Shown here piece by piece: positions 45,508-53,990 of a stretch of DNA of 56,525 nucleotides; positions within the stretch are counted from its first letter, which is position 1; each line of letters begins with the position of its first letter. This DNA is from Streptosporangiaceae bacterium (GTDB taxonomy: Bacteria > Actinomycetota > Actinomycetes > Streptosporangiales > Streptosporangiaceae). The position numbers were made by a program, and so were the translations under genes. Where the stretch lies: NCBI GenBank assembly GCA_019245115.1, contig JAFARZ010000081.1, positions 1 to 56,525 on the forward strand, given 5' to 3'. The notes under the pieces were generated by a model, which saw nothing but the letters and a program-made list of their open reading frames with translations, searched no databases and was not told the DNA's origin.

Positions 45508-48024
45508 TCATGGGAATTGGCTGCTGGCCGTCGCCTGCTCGTAGAACCAATGGAGCGCGTCGATGAACATGGTCAGGGCGCTGCGGTCGGCGAGGATTGA
45601 AACCGGGAACCCGGGCCTGAGTTCGATCTTGGCTAGGGGCAGATCGACGCCGGGGATCTTGTTCAGCCGGTCCAGGAATTCCATGCGGAGCTGGATGTCG
45701 TCGAAAGGCTCCCGCCGGGACATGTGCTGGAACACGACCTCGCACTTGCCGGAGGGATAGAACGTCACCGGCCATATGTTGCCGAGGCGATGATCCGTGT
45801 CGCGGGCCATGAGGAAACAGGACGTCTCGCCGCCCGCGCCTAGCAGGATGAAACCTCCGATCGCGTCCCAGCTCTCAATGGCAGCGATGACCCCATGTAC
45901 GGTCGGCAGATCCTGCTGGCGCGACAGTTGCGCGAGGAACCTATCGAGGGGGTTGCTCTCGTCCAGCCTCTCGGTGTCAGGCAACGTTTCTTCGAGTTCG
46001 TCGACTGTGACGCCGGCGAGCTGAGCCAGGTCAACGACGCCGAGCCGTTGCCGCGGATCAGCGCAGGCGTGGTCGTCGAAGACGACTCCCTCGGCTTCAA
46101 GAACGGCCCGAGGGTCATCGGTTCGCTCCGGATCCAGCCAGTGGAAGCCTTCGGCCACCTTGCCCGTGGCCTGGAGCACCCGGTGGGCGTTGGGTATTGG
46201 CTTGGTGGCGAGCTTGTTGCCGATCGCTATCGGGTGAACCCCGATCAGTGCCGCCAGGTCGCCGTAGCTGGTCCAGGCTCCCGCGGGAATCTCGGCGAGT
46301 GCCCTGGACACCACCTCCCACATGGGATCGGGCGTTTCAGCGGGCGCTGCTACGGGGCCAGGCCACACCGGGGCCATCCGGTCAGCTAGGGCTGCCGCTC
46401 GTGCCATTATCTCCGGGCGGCCCCATCGTGGCTGGGCGGCGATCTCCTGGTTCATCGCCAGGCCGCTCTTGGCCAGGAGCTCGCGCTTGTCGGCGAACGA
46501 ACTATTGCTGAGGGAAGGGTTGTATCCGGTCAGCGTGAGGTTGCCGAGCGTGTGGACGAGCGCTTCATGTACTTCTTCGAACGTCTCATCAGGCTTCAGA
46601 TCTTCGCCCAGCATCGTGCGCCACTGCCGCGTAGGCGTCTGCGGCAGCACGTGCTCGATGGTGAGAGTGTCCGGCGTGACTGGCTCCTTGCTGCCATACG
46701 ACTCTTCCAGCCACTGCAGGATGAGCTTTCGCTGAGCTGACCGGCCATTCAGGTAGAACGGGGCGGCGGAGACAGCCTTCCCGACCTCATCGTCGGTCGC
46801 ATAGTACTTACGCCCGGTGGACAGATAGAGGCGTATGGCCTCATCAAGCGGCTTGGCGTGGTCCATCTCTGTGACGGCCGAAAGCAGGATCCGGTTGAGG
46901 TTGTTCGTGGCTCGCCCGGTGATGAGACGCCGGACGAAGAAGCTCTCCAGGTACAGCATTGCGCGGGCGATCTCTTCGGACGCTGCCTTTCCCTGGTCGC
47001 GCAGATCGAGCAGGCGCAGCAGGAGCGGATAAACGGTCGTCGTTCCCCAGGCCTGCAGTCGCGTAAGACGGCGGCGTACCTCTGTGTCCTTTTCGGCGCT
47101 GGGATCAAGGATCAGCCTTAGAAGTACGCCGAGCCGGTTAAAGCGAGCGATCTCCGCCTCGATCTCGAGCTCAGTCCTGAGCCGCTCCAGCCGTACCTGA
47201 TGGGCCGAATAGATATCCGTCTGCTTGACCCTCGGGTCGTCCTGGACAAGATCGAGCCAGAGCAGCAGCTCTAGGTCTTCCGGGGAAAGCGACTGCTGCA
47301 GAGGTAGCCACAGCGCCTGGTAAGCGGCCTCGCCGCGCCTGGGGAGCCGCATGAACAGGTAGTTGCGCAGCAGATCCGCCTGGGTCAGCTTCAGGCCGGT
47401 GTTGTTCAGGGATTCGAAGATGCGGTAGACGTTGTCGTCGTGACCAGCGGTGACCGCGACGATGGCCAGCCCGCCGATGAGCGCGTCTTCGATATGCGCG
47501 AGTCGCTGTTCGTTCTCGGCTTCGCCTAGACGAGCCATGAAGAAGCGGTATGCGGCGCCGATAGGGTCGGGACCTCCGGCCTGCGGGGTGCTGTCGACGC
47601 ACGCCAGATATGCGTTTCGGTCCGCCTGCGTCGGCACCAGCTTGAGATGCCGGCTTGGCTGCCACTTGTTCATCAGATACAGCTCGTTGATCCGTGCCTG
47701 TTCGCTGGCCTCCTCACGAGCGCGGTGATCGCGAAGCGCGCATAGAAGCAGTGAGAACGTGGTGAGACGCTGCTGACCGTCGACCACAAGGTAATCCTGG
47801 ACTCCGGCCGGGCCGTTGGCGGGACTCGGTGCAAGGACCAGAGAGCCGACGAAGTGGGTGACATCTTGCGAATCCGCCCGGTCATCGGCGAGCTGGAGCA
47901 GGTCATCCCACAACCTGGCGAGCTGATCCGGACCCCATGAGTAAGCACGCTGGTAGAGCGGCACTTGATACTGCTTCGGCCCTCCTAGGAGCTCCTGAAG
48001 CGTCGTCTCCCTCGCAGCAACCAT
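45508..48024 (-). CDS. GmrSD-like type IV restriction protein with an alkyltransferase-like domain
   Basis: About 838 aa. N-terminal DUF262 (GmrS/ParB-like): YQVPLYQRAYSW and the VVDGQQRLTTFSLLL NTPase motif near residues 25-100. Then DUF1524 (GmrD, His-Me finger nuclease): LTIEHVLPQTPTRQW near 450 and LGNLTLTGYNPSLSN near 495. Near 580-650 is an MGMT/ATL-type DNA-binding domain (IPAGAWTSYGDLAALIGVHP, PIPNAHRVLQATGK), in which the PCHR active-site Cys is replaced by Ala, so it can bind but not repair alkyl lesions. A further C-terminal domain (about 700-838) is unassigned. Family knowledge: GmrSD cuts DNA with modified bases. I start at ATG 48024, before the conserved ETTLQELL; a longer frame begins at 48066. 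Confidence 0.88.
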   Translation of the reverse strand: MVAARETTLQELLGGPKQYQVPLYQRAYSWGPDQLARLWDDLLQLADDRADSQDVTHFVGSLVLAPSPANGPAGVQDYLVVDGQQRLTTFSLLLCALRDHRAREEASEQARINELYLMNKWQPSRHLKLVPTQADRNAYLACVDSTPQAGGPDPIGAAYRFFMARLGEAENEQRLAHIEDALIGGLAIVAVTAGHDDNVYRIFESLNNTGLKLTQADLLRNYLFMRLPRRGEAAYQALWLPLQQSLSPEDLELLLWLDLVQDDPRVKQTDIYSAHQVRLERLRTELEIEAEIARFNRLGVLLRLILDPSAEKDTEVRRRLTRLQAWGTTTVYPLLLRLLDLRDQGKAASEEIARAMLYLESFFVRRLITGRATNNLNRILLSAVTEMDHAKPLDEAIRLYLSTGRKYYATDDEVGKAVSAAPFYLNGRSAQRKLILQWLEESYGSKEPVTPDTLTIEHVLPQTPTRQWRTMLGEDLKPDETFEEVHEALVHTLGNLTLTGYNPSLSNSSFADKRELLAKSGLAMNQEIAAQPRWGRPEIMARAAALADRMAPVWPGPVAAPAETPDPMWEVVSRALAEIPAGAWTSYGDLAALIGVHPIAIGNKLATKPIPNAHRVLQATGKVAEGFHWLDPERTDDPRAVLEAEGVVFDDHACADPRQRLGVVDLAQLAGVTVDELEETLPDTERLDESNPLDRFLAQLSRQQDLPTVHGVIAAIESWDAIGGFILLGAGGETSCFLMARDTDHRLGNIWPVTFYPSGKCEVVFQHMSRREPFDDIQLRMEFLDRLNKIPGVDLPLAKIELRPGFPVSILADRSALTMFIDALHWFYEQATASSQFP

Positions 48025-48260
48025 CGGCACCCCCACCGCTGTAATTACCATCACCCGCCAAGCCATCCTTGCGGCAATGACGCGGTTTTGTCAGCCGAAT
48101 CCTGAGGATGGGCATCTGCGGCGAGATTGGCGGTCGCCGTTGATCATGTTGACAGCCGGGACCGCAGCGGCATCAGCCAGCACGCGATGCGATCGGTGCA
48201 GTGTTCTCTCCGAAACGGATATATGCGCGGCTTGGTGCGTATCGCTGGTGCGCTTCGGGG

Positions 48261-49550
48261 TCAACTTTCAGTGCTATGGCCGAAGTCAGAGCTGTCGTTT
48301 ACCGGTGATATTTCGTAGAAGCCTGCCCCGTCAAGGTAGCGGATCGTGTTTGCGTCGCGTCGTATGGTCTCTTCGCTTTCGTGCATGAGGACGACGATGC
48401 CGGGATATGTCAGGTCGTTTACGGTCCGGACGATTGGAGCGCCGGGCTGTACGGTCATGTTCAGCTCATAGAAGCTTTCCAGGCGACGCAGGGCCGGCAG
48501 GTCACGGTATCCGCGCAGTATCCCGGCGCTGGGTGAAACGAGTCCGACGAAAGCGCAGAAGCGCTGGGGTGGGCGGCTTTCCTGATAGGTGGCGAGGAAC
48601 CGGGCCGGATCGAGGTAGGCCATGACGGTCCAGTCCAGTTGTGAGTCGCCTTGCGCGATCTGGGCATAGCGGGGAAGGTCGGCGCCGCATATCCGGGCGC
48701 CTACCTCGACGAGGACCGGGCCCCGGGACGTCATCCTGATCTCTAGATGCGCCGCGCCGTACCGGATTCCCAGGGCGTCGAGCACCTGAGTGGCGTAGTC
48801 ACCCAGTTTCTCCTGCACAGCACCGGAGCGGGGCATCAGGTATTCGGCATCAACGAGGTCAAGCATATTGTTAACCGAGATCCTGGTGGTGCACCATATT
48901 TCGCAGATACGGTGATGTCCGTCCCAGCTTGCGGTGTTCACGATATATTCGGTTCCGCGCAGGTATTCCTGCGCGACCGCACCCACGTTACGGTCCGAGA
49001 ATATGTTCTCTGTACCGTGTATGCGGTCGAAGGCGGCAGCGGACTGCGCCGGGGTGTCGCAATAGGAGACTGAGTCACCGGCAGAGCTGCGGATCGGTTT
49101 CACCACGATCCGGCCTCCGATAGCGGTGTGCCACTCCATCAGCTCGGCTGCGGATCCGACGCGTGCCTGGCGAGCTGCGGCTAGTCCTGCCTGTCTTATT
49201 GTCTCTATCATGAGGTACTTATCCCGCCGGGCAGCACTGAGCGGCGTTCCGTTCCCGGCAAGACCGAGTGCCTCGGCGAGAGCGTCGGCGAACTCGACCC
49301 CGATCTCACTGCCGGCTATTACCGCGGCCGGACGGTAGGGGGTTACTTCGCCGATCGTGGCTTCGAGGTCGCCCTTGTGTATGACACTGGCCGCATATCC
49401 CGCCGGATCCGGTGACTCCCCGTAAACCCGCGGAACGCCGGCGGTGCTCTGGACCCGGATCAGATGGGCTCCCGCGCCGCGGAACTGGCCGGCCAGCGCC
49501 CGAGCGGCACCATAGGAGTCAACGATTACGACAAATGGCTGGGTAGGCAT
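48261..49550 (-). CDS. ATP-grasp ligase of the peptide operon
   Basis: A 429-aa ATP-grasp enzyme resembling dipeptide or amino-acid ligases (ATP-grasp_4 type) more than the shorter graspetide ligases. Visible: the central ATP-binding segment RIVVKPIRSSAGDSVSYC, QEYLRGTEYIVNTASWDG, and the metal-binding end LEIRMTSRGPVLVEVGARIC. Expected reaction: ATP-driven amide or ester bond formation on a carboxylate. The ATG at 49550 directly follows the MFS stop (TAAATG), and the set rSAM-MFS-ATP-grasp forms one operon behind a 48-aa peptide. It may cross-link the peptide or attach an amino acid to it. Confidence 0.85.
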   Translation of the reverse strand: MPTQPFVVIVDSYGAARALAGQFRGAGAHLIRVQSTAGVPRVYGESPDPAGYAASVIHKGDLEATIGEVTPYRPAAVIAGSEIGVEFADALAEALGLAGNGTPLSAARRDKYLMIETIRQAGLAAARQARVGSAAELMEWHTAIGGRIVVKPIRSSAGDSVSYCDTPAQSAAAFDRIHGTENIFSDRNVGAVAQEYLRGTEYIVNTASWDGHHRICEIWCTTRISVNNMLDLVDAEYLMPRSGAVQEKLGDYATQVLDALGIRYGAAHLEIRMTSRGPVLVEVGARICGADLPRYAQIAQGDSQLDWTVMAYLDPARFLATYQESRPPQRFCAFVGLVSPSAGILRGYRDLPALRRLESFYELNMTVQPGAPIVRTVNDLTYPGIVVLMHESEETIRRDANTIRYLDGAGFYEISPVNDSSDFGHSTES

Positions 49551-50786
49551 TTAATTCTCCAACCTCGCTGGTGCGGCCACGGTGTCATCTGCCAGCGCGG
49601 GCACGATAGGAGTCTTTGCCTGAAGCGCCAGCCTGGCCGCAAGTGAGACCGCGATAGCGACACCGCCGGCCGTGACGAATCCCGCGGCCGGGCCACCCAT
49701 GCTGACCGCCAGACCAGCCAGGGGCGAACCGGCCGCGTTGCCGCCCGCGAGAGCGGCACCATAAACACTCATGACCCTTCCCCGTGTGGCGGCCGTGGCG
49801 ATGCCGCTGATCTCGTTCGCGGCAGCGGCCAGGGTCACCGCGGACAGCACGGCGGCCGGCGCGACCGCTACGAGCAGAACGCGCCAGTCGCCAATCCAGC
49901 CGAGCGGCGCGACCACCAGGCCGAGCAGCAGCGTCGTTACCCGGGTGCGGACGGCCGGGCGGGAGGCGCCGAAGACAAACCCGCCCACCAGGGCGTAGGC
50001 CCCGCACGCGGACAGCAGCAGGCCCATCCACCGGACGGTTCCCGCCGACCGCATGAGCCCTACCAGCGAGATCTCGAACCCGCCCGTGGCCGCGCCTGCC
50101 GCGATGACGCACGCTAGCAGGGCGATCAGGCTCATCCACCGATCCGGCCGTGCTTCCTGTCCCGGCTCGCCGGGCGGGCCGGGAGCCGGTTCACCTGGGC
50201 GGTGAGGCAGCATCGCGAGCGAGATACCGCCGGCCACCGCCACGCATCCAAGGCCGCGCATCGCGACCGTGCTGGATATCTGCGTGGTCACCAGCGCCCC
50301 CAGGGCAGGACCGGCAATATACGACAGTTCAGTGAGCATCGAATCGACAGCGAAGCCCGTCTGCCGCTGTCCGGCGGGTATCAGCGTCGTGATCGCGAGC
50401 CTGACGGGGGTAGAACCCGGTATCAGCAGTACCCCCGAGACAGCCGCGCCCGCCAGCAGCACCGGGAATGACGCCAGCGGCGCCGCTTCCCAGAAAACTC
50501 CTTGAGCGGCCGCGCTGAGCAGCAGCACCGGCCGCAGGCCCCACCTGTCAATCGCGGCGCCCTGCAAGGGCGACCCGGCAGTTACCCCGATCAGCCAGGC
50601 GCCCACGGCCAGCCCTGCTGCCCCCATGCCTTTACCAAGCCCGACCGCCACGTGCAGGGCCAGCACGATGGGGATCGCGATCACCGCGAGCTTGAGGATG
50701 AACCCGAACGCGAATACCGGGCGTACTCCCGGGTTCTTCAGCACCAGCCGGTATTGTTCCACCCAGGAACGTCTCATAGCGGTCAA
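49551..50786 (-). CDS. MFS exporter of the peptide operon
   Basis: A 411-aa transporter with about 12 hydrophobic segments in the MFS pattern: VFAFGFILKLAVIAIPIVLA, the loop IDRWGLRPVLLLSA between helices 2 and 3, a central basic and Pro-rich loop (HRPGEPAPGPPGEPGQ), then six more helices. Bacterial MFS proteins of this type usually export small molecules or peptides, or give self-resistance. It overlaps the radical SAM gene by four bases and abuts the ATP-grasp gene, so it probably exports the finished product of this locus. Confidence 0.88.
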   Translation of the reverse strand: MTAMRRSWVEQYRLVLKNPGVRPVFAFGFILKLAVIAIPIVLALHVAVGLGKGMGAAGLAVGAWLIGVTAGSPLQGAAIDRWGLRPVLLLSAAAQGVFWEAAPLASFPVLLAGAAVSGVLLIPGSTPVRLAITTLIPAGQRQTGFAVDSMLTELSYIAGPALGALVTTQISSTVAMRGLGCVAVAGGISLAMLPHRPGEPAPGPPGEPGQEARPDRWMSLIALLACVIAAGAATGGFEISLVGLMRSAGTVRWMGLLLSACGAYALVGGFVFGASRPAVRTRVTTLLLGLVVAPLGWIGDWRVLLVAVAPAAVLSAVTLAAAANEISGIATAATRGRVMSVYGAALAGGNAAGSPLAGLAVSMGGPAAGFVTAGGVAIAVSLAARLALQAKTPIVPALADDTVAAPARLEN

Positions 50787-52027
50787 GAGCGTCCCGGCAT
50801 GCCCGGTCCGGCAGGTGACCGGCTGATCGCAGCGGCGACATAGTCAATGATCTTTATGCGGTGCTGGCAGTACTCGTCGTCGTAGGCCGTGCCCTGGTAT
50901 TGCAGGCGTGTCGCCAGGCAGCCTCCCCGGCACGTGTCGCGGTAATCGCAGGCGTTGCACTTGTCGTAGAGCTTGTCAAGGCTGGCGGCAAGCGCCGGGT
51001 TCGTGTCCATGCTCAGCAGGGGGTCGATGGTATCGGCCTGATCGGCGTGCGCCAGCAAAGCGTCGGGCATACGCAGCTCGTCACAACTGCCGATGCGCCC
51101 GTCCGGGTAGAGGGTCAGCACCGATGAGCATTTCGTATCGCTGAAATGGCAGAAGCTGGCCCGTTTACCCGACAGGGCCAGCACGACGCTATACAGCGGC
51201 TCGATAAGGAAGTCCTGATATGCGCCCGTGCGCCATGCCTCGAATGCCTCGATCAGGAAGTCCGCGTACTCGATCGGGCTGATCGCCCAGCCGGGACTGC
51301 CCGGCCCAGCAGGATTAACTGGCCCAGCGGGATTGAGTAGCGGCAGAGATCGCCGGTTGCCCCGGGACGTCTTGGCCTCGACGTTGTAATCGAAACACGG
51401 GCTGAATTTAAGGAACCGGATCGCCTCGAACTGCCTGAAGTAGTCAATCACCTCTCGTGGACGCAGCAGCGCCGGGCGGGTGACCGTGGAGATGACACCG
51501 ACAGTCAATCCGTGCCCGGCAACACACCGCAACGCCGCCTCGACCTTGGCGGATGTCCCACGATCGCGGTAATCCACACGGTGCGCATCGTTGATCTCAG
51601 GATCGCCATCCAAACTCACGCCGATGTCTATATCAGGCCATTCGTCGTGGAAGAACGACAGCCACTCATCATTCAGCAGCGTCCCGTTGGTCTGGATAGC
51701 CAGCGACACCGGCCCTCGGTAGGCCCTCAGCTCAGCGAGCAGCATCGCCATACGAGTGCGCCTGACCAGCAAAGGCTCTCCGCCATGCAACTCGACGCGC
51801 AGCGGCCTGTCCCCGCACAACGCGAGGAAACGCCGCAGCAGCTCCGGGCTGATCTGGCCAGACGACTCGTAAGGCTTGCGTTTCTCATAGCAGTAATGAC
51901 AGTTGATATTGCATGTCTCGCCAGCCAGCTTCAAGATGACTGACAACGAACTATCCGGTCCAGGGAATCCAAACCGCTTATCACCTGACACAGGCACCGT
52001 ATCTGGACCATGCAAAGCTGAGACCAT
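50783..52027 (-). CDS. Radical SAM/SPASM peptide maturase
   Basis: A 414-aa enzyme. The radical SAM Cys motif is CNINCHYC (CxxxCxxC) near residue 38, followed by ELHGGEPLL and SLDGDPEINDAHR. The C-terminal SPASM region has C-H-F-S-D-T-K-C, LYPDGRIGSCDELRMPD, CNACDYRDTCRGGC and DDEYCQHR, enough Cys for two auxiliary Fe-S clusters. Family knowledge: SPASM enzymes in operons with short peptides make C-C, thioether or ether crosslinks. It lies 109 bases after a 48-aa open frame that looks like its substrate. A GAAGGG ribosome site precedes ATG 52027. I cannot assign it to FxsB, AmcB or another named maturase. Confidence 0.92.
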   Translation of the reverse strand: MVSALHGPDTVPVSGDKRFGFPGPDSSLSVILKLAGETCNINCHYCYEKRKPYESSGQISPELLRRFLALCGDRPLRVELHGGEPLLVRRTRMAMLLAELRAYRGPVSLAIQTNGTLLNDEWLSFFHDEWPDIDIGVSLDGDPEINDAHRVDYRDRGTSAKVEAALRCVAGHGLTVGVISTVTRPALLRPREVIDYFRQFEAIRFLKFSPCFDYNVEAKTSRGNRRSLPLLNPAGPVNPAGPGSPGWAISPIEYADFLIEAFEAWRTGAYQDFLIEPLYSVVLALSGKRASFCHFSDTKCSSVLTLYPDGRIGSCDELRMPDALLAHADQADTIDPLLSMDTNPALAASLDKLYDKCNACDYRDTCRGGCLATRLQYQGTAYDDEYCQHRIKIIDYVAAAISRSPAGPGMPGRS

Positions 52028-52044
52028 ACAGCAAGCCCTTCAAG

Positions 52045-52060
52045 GCGCCTCTACAGGCGC
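52045..52060 (-). terminator. GC-rich hairpin between the precursor and the maturase
   Basis: A six-base-pair stem (GCGCCT/AGGCGC) with a four-base loop sits just before the ribosome site of the radical SAM gene. Hairpins in this place often cut down read-through, so that the peptide is made in excess over its enzymes. There is no U-run, so it may be an attenuator or an mRNA-stability element and not a true terminator. Confidence 0.35.
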
Positions 52061-52136
52061 GATCGAGAATACGTCAGCAGCACAACTCTCGGGACCCTGG
52101 ACGTGCCGACTGATAAAAGTGATGGAAGCCGGATGC

Positions 52137-52283
52137 CTAATCTAGCTGCTGCTGAACCCGAGCCCAATCCCGGGGCGTCGTGCTCGCGGTGTGGGTGACA
52201 GGACCCTGCTTCGTATTGCCGACTGGCGCCGACTCTGCGATTGCTTCTATGAAGCGGTCGAAATCAACACTGCTACTTGCCAT
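52137..52283 (-). CDS. Candidate RiPP precursor peptide, 48 aa
   Basis: A short minus-strand frame, ATG 52283 to TAG 52137, preceded by a clear AAGGGGG ribosome site. The peptide opens MASSSVDFDRFIEAIAES, an amphipathic leader-like helix, then changes to a Gly/Pro/Thr-rich stretch (GNTKQGPVTHTASTTPR), and ends DWARVQQQLD with the only Trp. The leader-then-polar-core layout, the size and the place directly before a radical SAM/SPASM gene, an exporter and a ligase fit a RiPP precursor. The likely core is residues 19-48, with Trp40, Arg42, Asn23, Lys25 and Asp39/48 as candidate sites. I know no homologue, and the call rests on context. Confidence 0.6.
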   Translation of the reverse strand: MASSSVDFDRFIEAIAESAPVGNTKQGPVTHTASTTPRDWARVQQQLD

Positions 52284-52427
52284 GTTGCCCCCTTGCCATA
52301 AGTACCAGCGACCTGGAAAACCAACGTATCATCGTGACCGGCCCACGTCACTACTTGAAACTTAACGCAGCAGGCTCTCCACCCGGGAGTAAGCATATGA
52401 GGTCGTCTATAACCGCACATCAGACGC
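52284..52427. promoter_or_regulatory. Divergent promoter region of the peptide operon and the methyltransferase
   Basis: A 144-base gap between the leftward precursor gene and the rightward methyltransferase. It should drive both. TTGAAA (about 52362) is a possible plus-strand -35 box; a matching -10 is not clear. No palindrome stands out. Confidence 0.35.
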
Positions 52428-53216
52428 ATGGAAAATGCCGTGGATGAACGACCCGTAACCGAAGATTTCCAGGACGCTATCACCAGGTTCTGGGATGAAC
52501 TCGCCGCCGATTACGACAAGGCATGGGCACACGGACTCCACACCAGACAGGAGAAAGAAGCATGGTCAGCCCTGCTTAACCGGCTCCTGCCAGCCGCCCC
52601 GCCCCTGCGGATCCTCGATGCCGGCTGCGGCACCGGGTTCCTCGCCCTGCTGCTCGCCAACGTCGGACACGAGGTCGTCGGCGTCGACCTGTCGCAGGCC
52701 ATGCTCACCGAAGCCCGGCGCCAGGCTCATCTGCGCGACGTGAACGCCACGTTCCTGCGAGGCGACGCCGCTCGCCCCGATCCCAGCCTCGGCACCTTCG
52801 ACGCCGTCGTCTCCCGGCACCTGCTGTGGACACTACCGTCACCTCAGCACGCGCTACAGACATGGATGCAACTGCTCGCACCCGGCGGCCACATCCTCGC
52901 CATCGATGGATTCTGGGTCACCACACGCCTGCGTGACCGCCTGGCGATCAACCTCGGCACGCTATTGCACCGAGCCCGGCACGGACACGTCACCCAGCAG
53001 AGCTACAGGCCAGAAATCGCCGCCCGGCTCCCCCTCTACAGCCTCACAGAACTTGAGCCAATCCGCGCCCTGCTCACCCACGCAGGCCTGACCGACGTAG
53101 CGGTCGAACCGATCAGCTCAATCGACCAGGCCGAACGGGCGCTCATGCCCCTCGGCCAGCGACTTCGGCTACGCCACCGCCGCTACCTGGCATATGGCCG
53201 TCTACCGACCCGCTGA
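52428..53216 (+). CDS. Class I SAM-dependent methyltransferase
   Basis: A 262-aa small-molecule methyltransferase. SAM motif I LRILDAGCGTGFLALLLA is near residues 61-78, the acidic loop VVGVDLSQAM near 86, FDAVVSRHLLWTLP near 124 and LAPGGHILAIDGFW near 150 (motifs post I to III). The fold is complete and the length is normal. It is divergent from the candidate precursor peptide and may share its control region; it could methylate the peptide or another metabolite, but substrate cannot be told. It is convergent with a WD40 remnant. Confidence 0.88.
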   Translation: MENAVDERPVTEDFQDAITRFWDELAADYDKAWAHGLHTRQEKEAWSALLNRLLPAAPPLRILDAGCGTGFLALLLANVGHEVVGVDLSQAMLTEARRQAHLRDVNATFLRGDAARPDPSLGTFDAVVSRHLLWTLPSPQHALQTWMQLLAPGGHILAIDGFWVTTRLRDRLAINLGTLLHRARHGHVTQQSYRPEIAARLPLYSLTELEPIRALLTHAGLTDVAVEPISSIDQAERALMPLGQRLRLRHRRYLAYGRLPTR

Positions 53217-53640
53217 TCATCCTCGCTGGCCGCATCTTGGTCTGCAATCCCTGACCGTCCGCTGGTAAGGGCTGCGAGAGGCCGGTCCCGCCGAGGAAGT
53301 CGAATACGTACAGGCCTGCCGACCCGCCGCAGGCGATTGCGTCGGTATCGAGCCATGCGCAGGTGAAGACCTGCCCGTCAACCCTCATCAGGGCCTGGGC
53401 TTGCCAGCGCGCGGTATCCCAGACCCGTATCGTCCCGTCACCGCCGCCGCTGGCCACCCAGCGGCCGTCGGGCGCGACCGCCACCGCGTACACCGCACCA
53501 CGGTGACCGGCGAGGACGACACGCTGCCCGGCGGTGGTCACGTCCCAGATCCGCACTGTCCCGTCCTGGCCGCCGGTCGCCAGCCAGCGGCCGTCAAGTG
53601 CGACAACGGCCGTATAGACGTAGCATCTTGCAGCAGTGGG
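53217..53640 (-). pseudogene. C-terminal remnant of a WD40-repeat protein
   Basis: The minus strand reads about three WD40 blades: LDGRWLATGGQDGTVRIWDV, then LAGHRGAVYAVAVAPDGRW with GGGDGTIRVWDT, and a final divergent blade ending ACGGSAGLYVFDFLGGTG. The homology begins abruptly at about 53640, where it meets an integrase fragment on the other strand, and the frame runs past its expected end into the methyltransferase region. Such blades are the C-terminal part of actinobacterial kinase, caspase-like or STAND proteins; the missing effector half cannot be guessed. Confidence 0.72.
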
Positions 53641-53990
53641 CCGAGGAGGTCCGGCCGCTGATGCCCGAGGCAGACGGGTCAGCGGCGTTGTGGCCATCGG
53701 AGCGGGACGGGCGGATTGCCGTCAGCACGATCAACAAGCGGTTCACCGACTACCGGACAGCTCTCGGCCTGACCGGGGGCCTGGATTTCGATTCGCTGCG
53801 CCGGTCGTATGTCACGCACCTCATAGAGGGAGGCTGGGACCCGTTGTTCGTCCAGCAGCAGGCCGGCCACCAGCATGCCTCCACCACCTCTATCTACACG
53901 TGCGTGTCCTCGGACTTCCGTACCCGCACGCTGCGGCAGGCGCTAGACGCGACGATGCAGGCGCCCCTACCGGACAAGACGGCCCAGTGA
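53620..53990 (+). pseudogene. 5'-truncated tyrosine recombinase
   Basis: Only the C-terminal catalytic part remains. After TINKRFTDYRTALGL it reads FDSLRRSYVTHL, with the first catalytic Arg, then GHQHASTTSIYTCVSSDF, with the His region and catalytic Tyr, as in XerC/phage integrases. The N-terminal arm and core-binding domains are missing, cut at about 53620 where a WD40 fragment lies on the opposite strand. The stop overlaps the next gene by four bases (GTGA), so the original was the first gene of a recombinase-HTH-recombinase cassette. Confidence 0.8.
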
